From Flavobacteriales bacterium UBA4422 (GTDB taxonomy: Bacteria > Bacteroidota > Bacteroidia > Flavobacteriales_G > Salibacteraceae), in contig DGQE01000018.1 in NCBI GenBank assembly GCA_002389645.1, forward strand, positions 248,001 through 312,000: 64,000 nucleotides of DNA. The letters are read 5' to 3'. Below the pieces are notes generated by a model. That model had not been told where the DNA came from and did not search any database. It saw nothing but the letters and a program-made list of their open reading frames with translations. The translations under genes and the position numbers were made by a program. This document shows, piece after piece, positions 8,101-16,391 of the stretch. Position 1 is the stretch's first letter; each line of letters opens with the position of its first letter.

Positions 8101-9547
8101 TTTTGCGCAGTGCCACAGGCGAATTGCTGTAATGCTCCCACAGAGAAATAATACTTCTTACATACTCTACAGGCTCAGAGCCTCTGCAATATCCGTGTCT
8201 TACAACCGGATCTTTGTAGTATTCAGGCTGTGCTTTCAATTCTAAGAATCTAGCCACATTTTTCCATTGAGAAGCATCACTATTGAATTTTTCTGCTAAT
8301 CGAACTGCATCTAAAAAATGACCCAATCCAACATTATAAGATGCTAAAGAGAACTTTATAACCTCCAAACTGTCCTGCAGGCGATCATCCCAATATTCAT
8401 TTAATGAAAGAAGGAATGACAATCCAGCATGTATATTTTCACTCGGCCCGCTCAAGCTGTCAGCACCAAATCGCTCGGCAGTTTCAGGGATCAATTGCAT
8501 CAATCCACTAGCAACTGTCCAAGCCTTAGCACCTGGAACAAACCGTGATTCTTGATAAATCAATGCGGTCAACAACTTCCAATCCCAATTCAGTCGCTCA
8601 GCTTCTTTTTTAATCACTGCATCATAAGGAGAAATCTTGTTTCCTTTAAACGAAGAATATTCGCTCATAACACGCTCTTTATGCTTTGTGCGAGCTTTGA
8701 AATACTTTAGGTGGATAACAGCAAATTCCTCTGTTTTTTTAAATCTAACCAGCCATTCGTTGAACGCTTTTAGCAATTCAGGGCTTGATATTCTGCATGC
8801 CCAGGCCACATTTTGAGTAAAGCTAAGTGATGTAGAAATATCTATGTTGGACATGTATGCTTTATTCAGTATGGCTACATTTTCATCGGCAACGGTGTAA
8901 TCATAATCAATATTGCCTTCTGAAACCATTTCGATTAATTTTTCTGTACCCAGACCTTCAGCAAATTTGATATTAATGATGCCTCCCAATTCATCCATCA
9001 AATTGATCAATCTTGTGTAAAAAGAACTATGCCTTCTGACGTACACAGTTTTTCCAATTAAACCAACGGGAGTTTTAATTAATCGATTGTCTAATTCATC
9101 CTGTGTTTTTGTCCACCATTTTTCGGGAAGTCTTTGCACCAGAACTTGTTTTGTTTGCAGCACGGGTTTAGTGAAAAGCACATCCTTTTTGCGTTGGTTG
9201 GTTACGGTATAATTGGCGGCAATCACATCACCTTGATTTTCATTGAGCAAGCCTGTGATCTCGTCCATGTCTTCGACCACCTCAATGGATAGCTCTACGC
9301 CAATGTGCGCACAGAAACGTTCCAATAGATCATATTCGAAACCCATCGGAATGCCTTTATATATGAAATAGCTTGAGCTGCTAAAATCTGTAAGCGCCAC
9401 CAATTTCCCGCTTTCCTTGATTTCTTTTAGATCACGGTGTGGTGCGGTCTTTTTTGTTTTACTCAACAAATCTTTATCTCCTCCGCGTCCTGAGCACGAT
9501 GCAAGCAAAGAAATGATTAAAAAGAAGTGTAAAATTGACTTAAGCAC
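8018..9547 (-). CDS. MltF-type lytic transglycosylase with solute-binding-like domain
   Basis: 509 residues. The lipobox SLLASC (Cys18) anchors it as a lipoprotein. Residues about 45-275 resemble an extracellular solute-binding protein family 3 domain (SGKLVALTDFSSSSYF, GMPMGFEYDLL-like region), and about 300-430 form an SLT domain with the catalytic Glu in IYQESRFVPGA and the substrate motif ASGLMQLIPETA. This is the MltF architecture: cleavage of glycan strands to 1,6-anhydromuropeptides, with a regulatory periplasmic lobe. The start is GTG, inside a perfect inverted repeat. The last 27 codons overlap the convergent beta-barrel gene, so the C-terminal tail is probably lineage-specific. Confidence 0.9.
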   Translation of the reverse strand: MLKSILHFFLIISLLASCSGRGGDKDLLSKTKKTAPHRDLKEIKESGKLVALTDFSSSSYFIYKGIPMGFEYDLLERFCAHIGVELSIEVVEDMDEITGLLNENQGDVIAANYTVTNQRKKDVLFTKPVLQTKQVLVQRLPEKWWTKTQDELDNRLIKTPVGLIGKTVYVRRHSSFYTRLINLMDELGGIINIKFAEGLGTEKLIEMVSEGNIDYDYTVADENVAILNKAYMSNIDISTSLSFTQNVAWACRISSPELLKAFNEWLVRFKKTEEFAVIHLKYFKARTKHKERVMSEYSSFKGNKISPYDAVIKKEAERLNWDWKLLTALIYQESRFVPGAKAWTVASGLMQLIPETAERFGADSLSGPSENIHAGLSFLLSLNEYWDDRLQDSLEVIKFSLASYNVGLGHFLDAVRLAEKFNSDASQWKNVARFLELKAQPEYYKDPVVRHGYCRGSEPVEYVRSIISLWEHYSNSPVALRKTIFSSNLASQKSLVLLSFLWVLRERNT

Positions 9548-9560
9548 AATGCTATTGTGC
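9544..9560 (-). repeat. Inverted repeat enclosing the GTG start of the transglycosylase gene
   Basis: GCACAAT-GCT-ATTGTGC on the plus strand; arms of seven bases, three-base loop. The GTG start codon (9547-9545) lies in one arm, so the mRNA hairpin would mask translation initiation. Confidence 0.5.
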
Positions 9561-9580
9561 GGAAAATATCGTGCGTGGGT

Positions 9581-9763
9581 TTAGGTTAAACGCACAAAAC
9601 CAAAGAAAAGAAGCCATATTCCAATGAGAATCAGTAAGATGATGCCCGATCCTTTGTAGTATTTTTTTGAGAGCTTGGCATCTTTGCCATACGCCCAAAT
9701 CAAATAGCCTATAAATGATAAAGCGAATACAAGCGCAAAAATGATTCTTCCTGTGGTAAACAT
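9581..9763 (-). CDS. Small conserved-looking membrane protein
   Basis: 60 residues with two transmembrane helices (about residues 6-24, IIFALVFALSFIGYLIWAY, and 42-57, ILLILIGIWLLFFGF) joined by a basic loop KDAKLSKKYYKGS that should face the cytoplasm. Small proteins with this layout and a DAKLxKKYYKG loop are familiar to me from Bacteroidota, but I know no function. It lies 34 bp upstream of the MltF gene on the same strand and is divergent from the M42 peptidase. Confidence 0.65.
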   Translation of the reverse strand: MFTTGRIIFALVFALSFIGYLIWAYGKDAKLSKKYYKGSGIILLILIGIWLLFFGFVRLT

Positions 9764-9855
9764 ATTGACTGCAAATCTGCAACTAAAACATATATCAGCG
9801 TAAGTAGTTCAGAAGTCGCATGTGCTTATTACATTCGGAGATCAATTCAGATAAA

Positions 9856-10977
9856 ATGGCAAAGACAGATAAAACCAAGAGCGCAAAGGCAACTGCGCCA
9901 AAAGTGCTGACGGATAATTCAATGAAATTTTTGGAGAAATACCTGAATAACCCTTCTCCAACAGGATTTGAATCAGTAGGACAAAAAATATGGCTAGAAT
10001 ATATGAAGCCATATATTGATGATTACATCGTTGATACATATGGAACGGCAGTAGGGATTATCAATCCGGACGCTGAGTTTAAAGTGGTTATAGAAGCACA
10101 CGCTGACGAGATTTCATGGTTTGTGCACTACATTACTGATGATGGAATGATCTATGTAAAGCGAAATGGCGGGTCAGATCATCAAATCGCTCCTTCTAAA
10201 CGAGTGATTATTCATACGGATAAAGGTCCAGTTACTGCTGTTTTTGGATGGCCAGCTATTCACGTACGCAAATCAGAGAAAGAACATACTCCAAAATCTA
10301 CCAATATTTGGTTGGACTGCGGTGCAAGGTCTAAGAAGGAAGTAGAGGAGATGGGGGTTCACGTTGGATGTGTAATTACCTATCCAGATGAATTCATCAT
10401 CTTGAACAATGATCATTTTGTTGGTCGCGCTTTGGATAATAGAATCGGTGGATTCATGATTGCTGAGGTTGCACGTATGCTTAAGGAAAATAAGAAGAAG
10501 CTTCCTTTCGGGCTTTACATTGTAAACTCCGTGCAGGAAGAGATTGGCTTAAGAGGAGCTGAAATGATTGTTGAAAGACTGCGACCTAATGTAGCCATCG
10601 TTACAGATGTCTGTCATGATACTACCACGCCAATGATGAATAAATTGGAGCAAGGAGATTTCAAATCTGGTGACGGTCCTGTATTAAGCTATGCACCTGC
10701 TGTTCAAAATAATTTGTTGAAGTTGATCATTGGTGCCGCTAAAGACAACAAGATTGATTTTCAGCGTATGGCTGCCAGCAGGTACACCGGAACAGATACA
10801 GATGCATTTGCATTTGGTGCTGGCGGAGTGGCTTCTGCTTTGATATCACTGCCATTGCGATATATGCACACCACTGTTGAAATGGTGCACAGAAATGACG
10901 TTGAAAGTGTGATCCAATTGATCTATCAATCTTTATTGAAAATCGAGAACAATCATGACTTTAGGTACATAAAGTAA
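9856..10977 (+). CDS. M42-family metalloaminopeptidase (glutamyl aminopeptidase/endoglucanase-like)
   Basis: 373 residues, a di-metal aminopeptidase of the M42 (FrvX/PepA-like) family, cytoplasmic. Metal and catalytic motifs are all visible: EAHADEISW (first metal His), GRALDNRIGG (bridging Asp), VQEEIGLRGAE (catalytic Glu), VTDVCHDT, and YMHTTVEM (late His). A 12-residue in-frame extension starting at ATG 9820 is possible. ATG 9856 is preferred because the -7-like TACATTCG at 9830 predicts transcription from about 9841. A Lys/Ala-rich stretch (KTDKTKSAKATAP) precedes the conserved domain. A hairpin followed by T8 ends the gene. Confidence 0.9.
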   Translation: MAKTDKTKSAKATAPKVLTDNSMKFLEKYLNNPSPTGFESVGQKIWLEYMKPYIDDYIVDTYGTAVGIINPDAEFKVVIEAHADEISWFVHYITDDGMIYVKRNGGSDHQIAPSKRVIIHTDKGPVTAVFGWPAIHVRKSEKEHTPKSTNIWLDCGARSKKEVEEMGVHVGCVITYPDEFIILNNDHFVGRALDNRIGGFMIAEVARMLKENKKKLPFGLYIVNSVQEEIGLRGAEMIVERLRPNVAIVTDVCHDTTTPMMNKLEQGDFKSGDGPVLSYAPAVQNNLLKLIIGAAKDNKIDFQRMAASRYTGTDTDAFAFGAGGVASALISLPLRYMHTTVEMVHRNDVESVIQLIYQSLLKIENNHDFRYIK

Positions 10978-11003
10978 TTCGGTTAGCAATTTAGTAGACT
11001 TCC

Positions 11004-11059
11004 GGGTCGAGATGGACGATGAATCAATAGAGATTTGTGCCAACTCGGCCCTTTTTTTT
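11004..11059 (+). terminator. Probable terminator after the M42 peptidase gene
   Basis: GGGTCGAG at 11004-11011 can pair with CTCGGCCC at 11044-11051 (8 bp, one G-U) and is followed by eight T's. The loop is long (32 nt), which lowers confidence. Confidence 0.5.
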
Positions 11060-11121
11060 CCGATCGAAGACCATCTTTTCCACTTATCAAGGAAATCAAT
11101 GTTCAACTAAGGCTGAAAACA

Positions 11122-11129
11122 TACCTTTG
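11122..11129 (+). promoter_or_regulatory. -7 element before yidC
   Basis: TACCTTTG fits TAnnTTTG and lies 27 bp before the ATG at 11156. No good -33 box is seen at the expected distance. Confidence 0.4.
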
Positions 11130-11155
11130 CCGCCTCAATTTAGCGAGCATTAGAA

Positions 11156-13048
11156 ATGGATAGAAATACGTTAACAGGGTTAGTTTTAATAGGTGCTATT
11201 CTTATAGGATACAGCTTCTGGATGCAGCCTTCACCAGAGGAGATTGAAGCTCAAAAACGAGTTCAAGACAGCATTGCTGCTGTGCAAGCAGACGAAGAGC
11301 GCGTGGAAAAAATGGTAGATGCGGACTTAAAGTCTGTTGATACTGCAAAGAGCGAAAGCTTGACCCTAGATTCAGTGGCCCAAGCTTTACAAGATTCACT
11401 TGATAAAATCAAGAATAAGCAACGTTTTGGCTCGTTTGCAACGGCTGCAAATGGTGAAGAAAAACGCCATACCATTCAGAATGATTTTGTCAGGTTTACA
11501 CTTTCAACTAAAGGCGGGGCTCCAGTTTCTGGGGAGTTGATAGAGTATGTTACTTATGACTCAATGCCGCTCTTCTTGTTTGAAGATGAATCTTCAAACT
11601 TCAATTTAAACTTTTGGTTAGATCAGAATACAGAGTTGTCTAGTTCTGAACTTTACTTCGAAGAGGTTCCTGATGAAATGACCGATTCTAGAGCTGTTTA
11701 TCGCATATATGGCGACAATAAAGATCAGTATTTAGAGATGGCCTATGATATCGAAGAAGGTGAGTCTTACATCGTCAATGCTGAAGTCACTGTTGTAGGA
11801 ATGGATAACTTGCTTCGTTCTAGCGATGATCTTTTTGAATTAAATTGGAAAATAGATGCTCCGTTTCACGAAAAGAGTCGTGAGCAAGAGCAAATGAAAA
11901 CGACCATGTATTATAAGTACATGACTGATGATGCTGACTATGTGTCTGAAACAAGTTATGAGTCAGAAGACTTAGAAGCATCTATTCAGTGGGTTGCGTT
12001 CAAACAGCAATTCTTTTCAGCTGCCTTGATTTCTGATGATGGTTTTAGTAAGGAAGGAGCCTCGGTTGAAACGATCGAAATGGAGGATGAGAATTATACC
12101 AAAGGTCTCTCAGCATCAGTCGGTTTAGAATTTGGAAATGGCAGAAGCCCCTCGGTTCCTTTCAAGTTTTATGTTGGTCCAAACCACTACCAAACATTGA
12201 GCAATTTAGAAATAGGCTTAGAAGATCAAATCGATTTAGGTTGGACCATATTTGGTTGGGTAAACCGATGGTTGGTTATTCCAACTTTTAACTTCCTAGA
12301 TAAATACACTGGACTGAGCTACGGTATCATTATTCTTCTGTTGACGATAATGATTAAGCTTTTACTGTTTCCATTGACATGGAAAAACTATGTTTCTAGC
12401 GCGCGAATGCGTGTTTTGAAGCCCGAAATTGATGAGCTTAATAAGAAGTTTGAGGGTAAAGATGCAATGCAAAAACAACAAGCCGTTATGGGCTTGTATC
12501 GTCAAGCAGGAGTTAATCCAATGGCAGGCTGTATACCGATGGTGCTTCAGTTGCCGATACTTTACGCTATGTTTAGGTTTTTCCCTGCGAGTATAGAGTT
12601 AAGGCAAGAATCATTCTTGTGGGCTGAGGATTTAAGTTCTTATGACTCTATCATGCAGCTGCCTTTTGAGATTCCTTTTTATGGAGATCATGTCAGTTTG
12701 TTTACCATCTTGATGGCCATCTCTACGTTCTTCTACTCGAAGTACAATATGGATATGTCTGGCGGAGCGAACGCTCAAATGCCTCAAATGAAGATGATGA
12801 TTTACTTCATGCCTTTCATGTTGTTGTTTTTCTTCAATAGCTATTCTTCAGGTTTGAGTTACTACTACCTTTCAGCGAACGTAATTACGATGCTGCAGCA
12901 GTTTGTCATCAAGCGTTTCTTTATTGATGAGGATAAGATTCATGCTAAAATTCAAGCGAATAAGAAGAAGCCAGCAAAGAAGTCAGGATTTCAGCAGAGA
13001 TTAGAGAAGATGGCTAAAAATAGAGGTATCCAAACTCCGAAAAAATAA
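11156..13048 (+). CDS. yidC: Membrane protein insertase YidC
   Basis: 630 residues, the usual size in Bacteroidota. An N-terminal signal anchor (residues 5-22, TLTGLVLIGAILIGYSFW) is followed by a large acidic periplasmic beta domain (about 90-350). The conserved insertase core has TM helices from about residue 375 on: SYGIIILLLTIMIKLLLFPL, a cytoplasmic coiled-coil region, GCIPMVLQLPILYAMF, and FMPFMLLFFFNSYSSGLSYY. The C-terminal tail is strongly basic (KKKPAKKSGF), as expected for ribosome contact. It inserts and folds inner-membrane proteins with or without SecYEG. In many Bacteroidota pyrG sits directly upstream; here pyrG lies about 36 kb away. Two lipoprotein genes follow within 6 bp each. 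Confidence 0.97.
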   Translation: MDRNTLTGLVLIGAILIGYSFWMQPSPEEIEAQKRVQDSIAAVQADEERVEKMVDADLKSVDTAKSESLTLDSVAQALQDSLDKIKNKQRFGSFATAANGEEKRHTIQNDFVRFTLSTKGGAPVSGELIEYVTYDSMPLFLFEDESSNFNLNFWLDQNTELSSSELYFEEVPDEMTDSRAVYRIYGDNKDQYLEMAYDIEEGESYIVNAEVTVVGMDNLLRSSDDLFELNWKIDAPFHEKSREQEQMKTTMYYKYMTDDADYVSETSYESEDLEASIQWVAFKQQFFSAALISDDGFSKEGASVETIEMEDENYTKGLSASVGLEFGNGRSPSVPFKFYVGPNHYQTLSNLEIGLEDQIDLGWTIFGWVNRWLVIPTFNFLDKYTGLSYGIIILLLTIMIKLLLFPLTWKNYVSSARMRVLKPEIDELNKKFEGKDAMQKQQAVMGLYRQAGVNPMAGCIPMVLQLPILYAMFRFFPASIELRQESFLWAEDLSSYDSIMQLPFEIPFYGDHVSLFTILMAISTFFYSKYNMDMSGGANAQMPQMKMMIYFMPFMLLFFFNSYSSGLSYYYLSANVITMLQQFVIKRFFIDEDKIHAKIQANKKKPAKKSGFQQRLEKMAKNRGIQTPKK

Positions 13049-13053
13049 AATCT

Positions 13054-13665
13054 ATGAGAATTTTGGCAACGCTTTGCTTGTTGGTTGTTTTGTCTTTTTT
13101 TGGGTGTAAGGATTCAAAAAAATCTATTCAAAACGATCTTCCTGAAATCAGCAAAAAAGAAGTTGTAGAATCTGAAGAAGAGCAAATAGAAGTAAAAGAA
13201 GAGGCTTCAGTAGATTCTTCTTCTGAAGATTTAGCCAAGAAAAAAGAGGTAGAGATTAAACGTCATCAGCCTTACATCACACCTTCCATGTATTTTGGCA
13301 TGTATTGCTCGCCTTGTTTTGGTCAATGCCCTGTATATAACTTAGATATTGACACAGCTGGTCATGCGGTAATCGAAGCAAAACGCTTTTTTGATTTTCA
13401 AGGTTTTCATGAAGCAGATTTGACGAAAGATCAAATGCAATTCATTCTTGATAAAGCAAATGAGACGGATTATTTTGGACTTGATCATGTCTATGATGCC
13501 AACGTGACTGATTTGCCTTCTACTTTAACAATTTTACAAACCAGTAGCGAACTTCAATGGGTGTATGACCGTCTTAATGCTCCAGAAGGGTTGGGTCAGT
13601 TTGAAGCTGACATGGATTCCTTGATTCGAACTTTGGATTGGAAGCCCTTCGATCCGAAAAAATAA
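13054..13665 (+). CDS. DUF6438-type lipoprotein
   Basis: 203 residues with lipobox SFFGC (Cys18) and an acidic/Lys-rich linker (about 25-75) before a folded domain. The domain has paired Cys residues in MYCSPCFGQCPVYNLDID and later strands FQGFHEADLT and DLPSTLTIL, matching the DUF6438 pattern as I remember it. The multiple cysteines suggest disulfides in the cell envelope. It starts 5 bp after yidC and ends next to another lipoprotein gene, so the three probably form one transcript. Function is unknown. Confidence 0.75.
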   Translation: MRILATLCLLVVLSFFGCKDSKKSIQNDLPEISKKEVVESEEEQIEVKEEASVDSSSEDLAKKKEVEIKRHQPYITPSMYFGMYCSPCFGQCPVYNLDIDTAGHAVIEAKRFFDFQGFHEADLTKDQMQFILDKANETDYFGLDHVYDANVTDLPSTLTILQTSSELQWVYDRLNAPEGLGQFEADMDSLIRTLDWKPFDPKK

Positions 13666-13671
13666 TTGAAG

Positions 13672-14268
13672 ATGAAGTTTAAGTTCTTGTTACTTATTGG
13701 AGTTGTTTTTCTGCTGAGCTCATGCTCTGGTGATTCAGAAGTTAAAGAAGAAGTCATAGAAGAAGTTTCTGCTCCAGTGCAAGAAGAAACTGAACAACTA
13801 ACTATTGGTGAAGACGGCTGGGTAGAATACGATCACAAAGAATACACAGTGTTTGCACCTCAGGATTGGGAAATGGATGTTGCCGGCAGATCGAATACAA
13901 CCTTTATTTTATTCTCGCCTAGAGACTCTAAGAACGATCTATTCAGAGAGAACGTAAACCTTGTTAAGGACAATATTTCAGCAATGGATATGACATTATT
14001 TGATTATGTCAAGAACTCTCAGAATATACTAGAGGAGCACATGACTAATTTGCGTGACTTGAACATTGAGCAAAAAGGAGAGCGCTATTGGTTAACGTTT
14101 GCAACGACTCAAGAAGGCATGGATATGTATTATATGCAAATGATGGAGTTGAACGATGGTGTCGTCTATATTTTGAATTATTCAAGTAATGATGATTCAC
14201 CTTCTACCCACGCTCAAAACGGCAAAAAAATCATCGAACGCTTCCAGTTCAATGGATTCAATCTATAG
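13672..14268 (+). CDS. Hypothetical lipoprotein
   Basis: 198 residues. Signal sequence FKFLLLIGVVFLLSSC gives an acylated Cys18, followed by a Glu/Val-rich linker. The folded part (about 50-195) has a PsbP/Mog1-like flavour: EYTVFAPQDWEMDVAG, then FRENVNLVKDNIS and IIERFQF near the end. That is a weak resemblance, and no family is asserted. It is the third gene of the yidC cluster, 6 bp after the DUF6438 gene. Its 3' end overlaps the convergent lipoprotein gene by 11 bp. Confidence 0.7.
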   Translation: MKFKFLLLIGVVFLLSSCSGDSEVKEEVIEEVSAPVQEETEQLTIGEDGWVEYDHKEYTVFAPQDWEMDVAGRSNTTFILFSPRDSKNDLFRENVNLVKDNISAMDMTLFDYVKNSQNILEEHMTNLRDLNIEQKGERYWLTFATTQEGMDMYYMQMMELNDGVVYILNYSSNDDSPSTHAQNGKKIIERFQFNGFNL

Positions 14269-14908
14269 TCCATTTCGGATATCGTAATTCGAAGCTTTCA
14301 ATTCTAATAGAAGCTGAAGCTATGGAATCTTCAGTGCATGCATTTGTAACAAATACAACTCCGCTGTCCGTTGGAGAATTCTTTGAGGCAGTGACAGCAT
14401 AATCAGTTGTGATTACTCCATTTTCTTTCACGTCCTTAACAACCCAATTTACAAGTAGAATTTCCAACAATGATTTGCTTGGATTGTGTTGGAAGTCGAT
14501 TCTCAAATTCAAATCGTTGAATTGAAGCACACCAAATACTTGTCCTGTTGACTGTTTGGTTATATAGTTGCAAGTAATTTTAAAAAGCATCGTGTCATTG
14601 GTGTTAAGCACTTCCTGAATATCGGCTGTAATGTCAAAACTGCGTTCGGCTTTTTCTCTGTAACAACTATCAGATTCGACTGCAGCAAGGTTCAATGCCC
14701 CACTCATAAATATCGACTCAGTGGAGTCAGGTTGGTAAAGATTTTTAGCCCAAACAGATTTCTCCCAAGTACCTGGAATGCCAAATTCATCGCTGAAAAA
14801 CACAACATCTTCTCTTGTTTTTTGCGGATCATCTCTATTGCATGAATCTAGCGTAAGGCCAGTCATTATTGCTATTACAATAAATATGGTGGCATAATTA
14901 CTTCGCAT
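14258..14908 (-). CDS. Hypothetical lipoprotein downstream of the EI24 gene
   Basis: 216 residues from ATG 14908. Signal sequence IFIVIAIMTGLTLDSC with lipobox Cys23. The mature region has isolated Cys residues and beta-like segments (LFKITCNYITKQSTG, LNLRIDFQHNPSKSLLE). No family recognised. An ATG at 14953 is in frame but would add 15 residues before a normal signal peptide and overlap the EI24 gene more deeply, so 14908 is chosen. It overlaps the EI24 stop by 11 bp and likely belongs to the crp-EI24 operon. Confidence 0.65.
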   Translation of the reverse strand: MRSNYATIFIVIAIMTGLTLDSCNRDDPQKTREDVVFFSDEFGIPGTWEKSVWAKNLYQPDSTESIFMSGALNLAAVESDSCYREKAERSFDITADIQEVLNTNDTMLFKITCNYITKQSTGQVFGVLQFNDLNLRIDFQHNPSKSLLEILLVNWVVKDVKENGVITTDYAVTASKNSPTDSGVVFVTNACTEDSIASASIRIESFELRYPKWTID

Positions 14909-15668
14909 TGATCTTTTTTGATGATATCCTATCCAATTCAATCGTGCCTGCAACCGCTGCGAAGATGGCTATGAATCCAGAAGTCATTGGGCCAATGAAT
15001 GGGATTAAATTCCAAGCTGCGAAAGGTGCACCCAAACTGAGCGAAGCAAATTTGTTTCTCCATACAAAACGATTGCTTGCACGGGGTGAAAATTGCTTGC
15101 GCTCTAGAGAGTAATCCATGAAGTTATAGCCATAGAAATAAGCGTTGATGGCGAATAGTAAAAAAGGTGAAGCGGCTCCAATGACAGGAATAAAACCAAT
15201 GCCTAAACATAGGATTGAGAGTAAAATTTGATAGAATCCATTCGTTAACGCAAGTCCTACTGCTCGTGTGAGGTCCCTTATGAATTGAGTGATACTAAAT
15301 GTCGTTTCTTCACCTCCAAGTGCTTCGCCAACCAGTTCGCTCAGCCATGTTAAGATGGGCGACATTAAAAGTAAAATAACAGATCCTCCTATAAATGCAA
15401 ATGTGAAATAGAGCAGGATACGCAGGATGATCCACAACAGCCAATAAAGTACATCACTTATAAAGCCTGCCCATTCAGGAAGCCAGGCAACGTTTTCTAG
15501 TGATGCCTTTAACAACAATGAAATGCTTTCTGTAGCCCAAGATGTCAAACTGAATCCTCCAAAAAAGACTAAGAAAGTAATAATGAATGGAAACCATAAA
15601 AACCAAGCCAGCCCATGCTTTCGTAAAAAGCTAAAAGAGGAAAGGTATGCCTGGAAGGCTGCAAGCAT
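14898..15668 (-). CDS. EI24 (CysZ-like) membrane protein
   Basis: 256 residues with several long hydrophobic helices: LAWFLWFPFIITFLVFFGG, WLLWIILRILLYFTFAFIGG, ILLSILCLGIGFIPVIGA, FAAWNLIPFIGPM. The pattern, the loop MSPILTWLSELVGEAL and the C-terminal segment match the EI24 family, which includes enterobacterial CysZ, a sulfate-uptake protein. It starts 2 bp after the Crp/Fnr regulator gene, so the two are probably cotranscribed. Because that regulator adjoins a sulfur-oxidation gene set, transport of a sulfur oxyanion is an attractive but untested role. Confidence 0.82.
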   Translation of the reverse strand: MLAAFQAYLSSFSFLRKHGLAWFLWFPFIITFLVFFGGFSLTSWATESISLLLKASLENVAWLPEWAGFISDVLYWLLWIILRILLYFTFAFIGGSVILLLMSPILTWLSELVGEALGGEETTFSITQFIRDLTRAVGLALTNGFYQILLSILCLGIGFIPVIGAASPFLLFAINAYFYGYNFMDYSLERKQFSPRASNRFVWRNKFASLSLGAPFAAWNLIPFIGPMTSGFIAIFAAVAGTIELDRISSKKINAK

Positions 15669-15670
15669 TC

Positions 15671-16324
15671 TTACACGTTTTCCACCAATGGCGCCATGTC
15701 AATTTGATTTCTGTGCAAACTGATCATTCCGTTTTGCTCCATTTTTTTGAGCAATCGAGAAATTACTTCGCGTGAAGTATTCAGGTCGTTGGCGATTTCT
15801 TGGTGGGTGGTTTTTATAATTGTTGTCTCTAAGGTTCGAGCTTGATTAATAAGGTAGAATTCAAGGCGCTCGTCCATGGCTTTAAATGCAATGGCATCCA
15901 CCACAGTCAGCATTTCTTCAAATCGAGACCGATAAGTTTCCAGCACAAAATAATACCATGATTTATGCTCAAGCATCAAAGCATCCATCTTGTCAATAGG
16001 TACCATAATGGCCTTGCTTGGCGTCATGGCACGTGCCATTAATTCCGATGTTTTTTGCTGCGAAGCGCACACCATTGACAGGGCACATGCATTTCCTGGT
16101 TCGATGTAATAGACGAAAAACTCACCTCCATTTTCACCTTCACGATAAAGCTTCACCAATCCTTCTACAATCAACATAGTTGAGCGGAAGTATTGACCTG
16201 TGCGCATCAATTCTTCTCCTTCTTCAAACGTTTTGAGGGTGCCCAACTCTGCCAGATGATCAGATAATTGATCGTCAAACATTGGGAATTGTTTTTGAAG
16301 GAGTGCCTTAATTTCTTGATCCAT
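15671..16324 (-). CDS. Crp/Fnr-family transcriptional regulator
   Basis: 217 residues. Residues about 15-130 are the cyclic-nucleotide-binding-like beta-roll (TFEEGEELMRTGQYFRSTMLIVEG); a dimer helix follows (AFKAMDERLEFYLINQ). The C-terminal winged helix contains the recognition region THQEIANDLNTSREVISRLLKK. Cys residues at CALSMVC are in the sensor domain but do not form the N-terminal Fnr cluster pattern, so an iron-sulfur sensor is not supported. A -7 box TATATTTG lies about 20 bp upstream. The gene adjoins the sulfur genes at 16392-20691, whose promoters share a dyad typical of this family; I infer it is their activator. Confidence 0.9.
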   Translation of the reverse strand: MDQEIKALLQKQFPMFDDQLSDHLAELGTLKTFEEGEELMRTGQYFRSTMLIVEGLVKLYREGENGGEFFVYYIEPGNACALSMVCASQQKTSELMARAMTPSKAIMVPIDKMDALMLEHKSWYYFVLETYRSRFEEMLTVVDAIAFKAMDERLEFYLINQARTLETTIIKTTHQEIANDLNTSREVISRLLKKMEQNGMISLHRNQIDMAPLVENV

Positions 16325-16343
16325 AACTCATGAGACTGTTCCT

Positions 16344-16351
16344 CAAATATA
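16344..16351 (-). promoter_or_regulatory. -7 element before the Crp/Fnr gene
   Basis: TATATTTG on the minus strand matches TAnnTTTG; predicted start about 16340, a leader of about 16 nt. No -33 TTTG at 19 bp. Confidence 0.4.
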
Positions 16352-16391
16352 GCGCTCCCTAGTCAGAGTTTGGGCTTAAAAATGAGCTTAA

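Noticed and set aside
16325..16391. Fourth Crp/Fnr dyad before the regulator's own gene
   Set aside because: The best candidate (ATAAC-N4-GAGAC near the start codon) keeps few dyad positions and has no matching 33-bp spacing.
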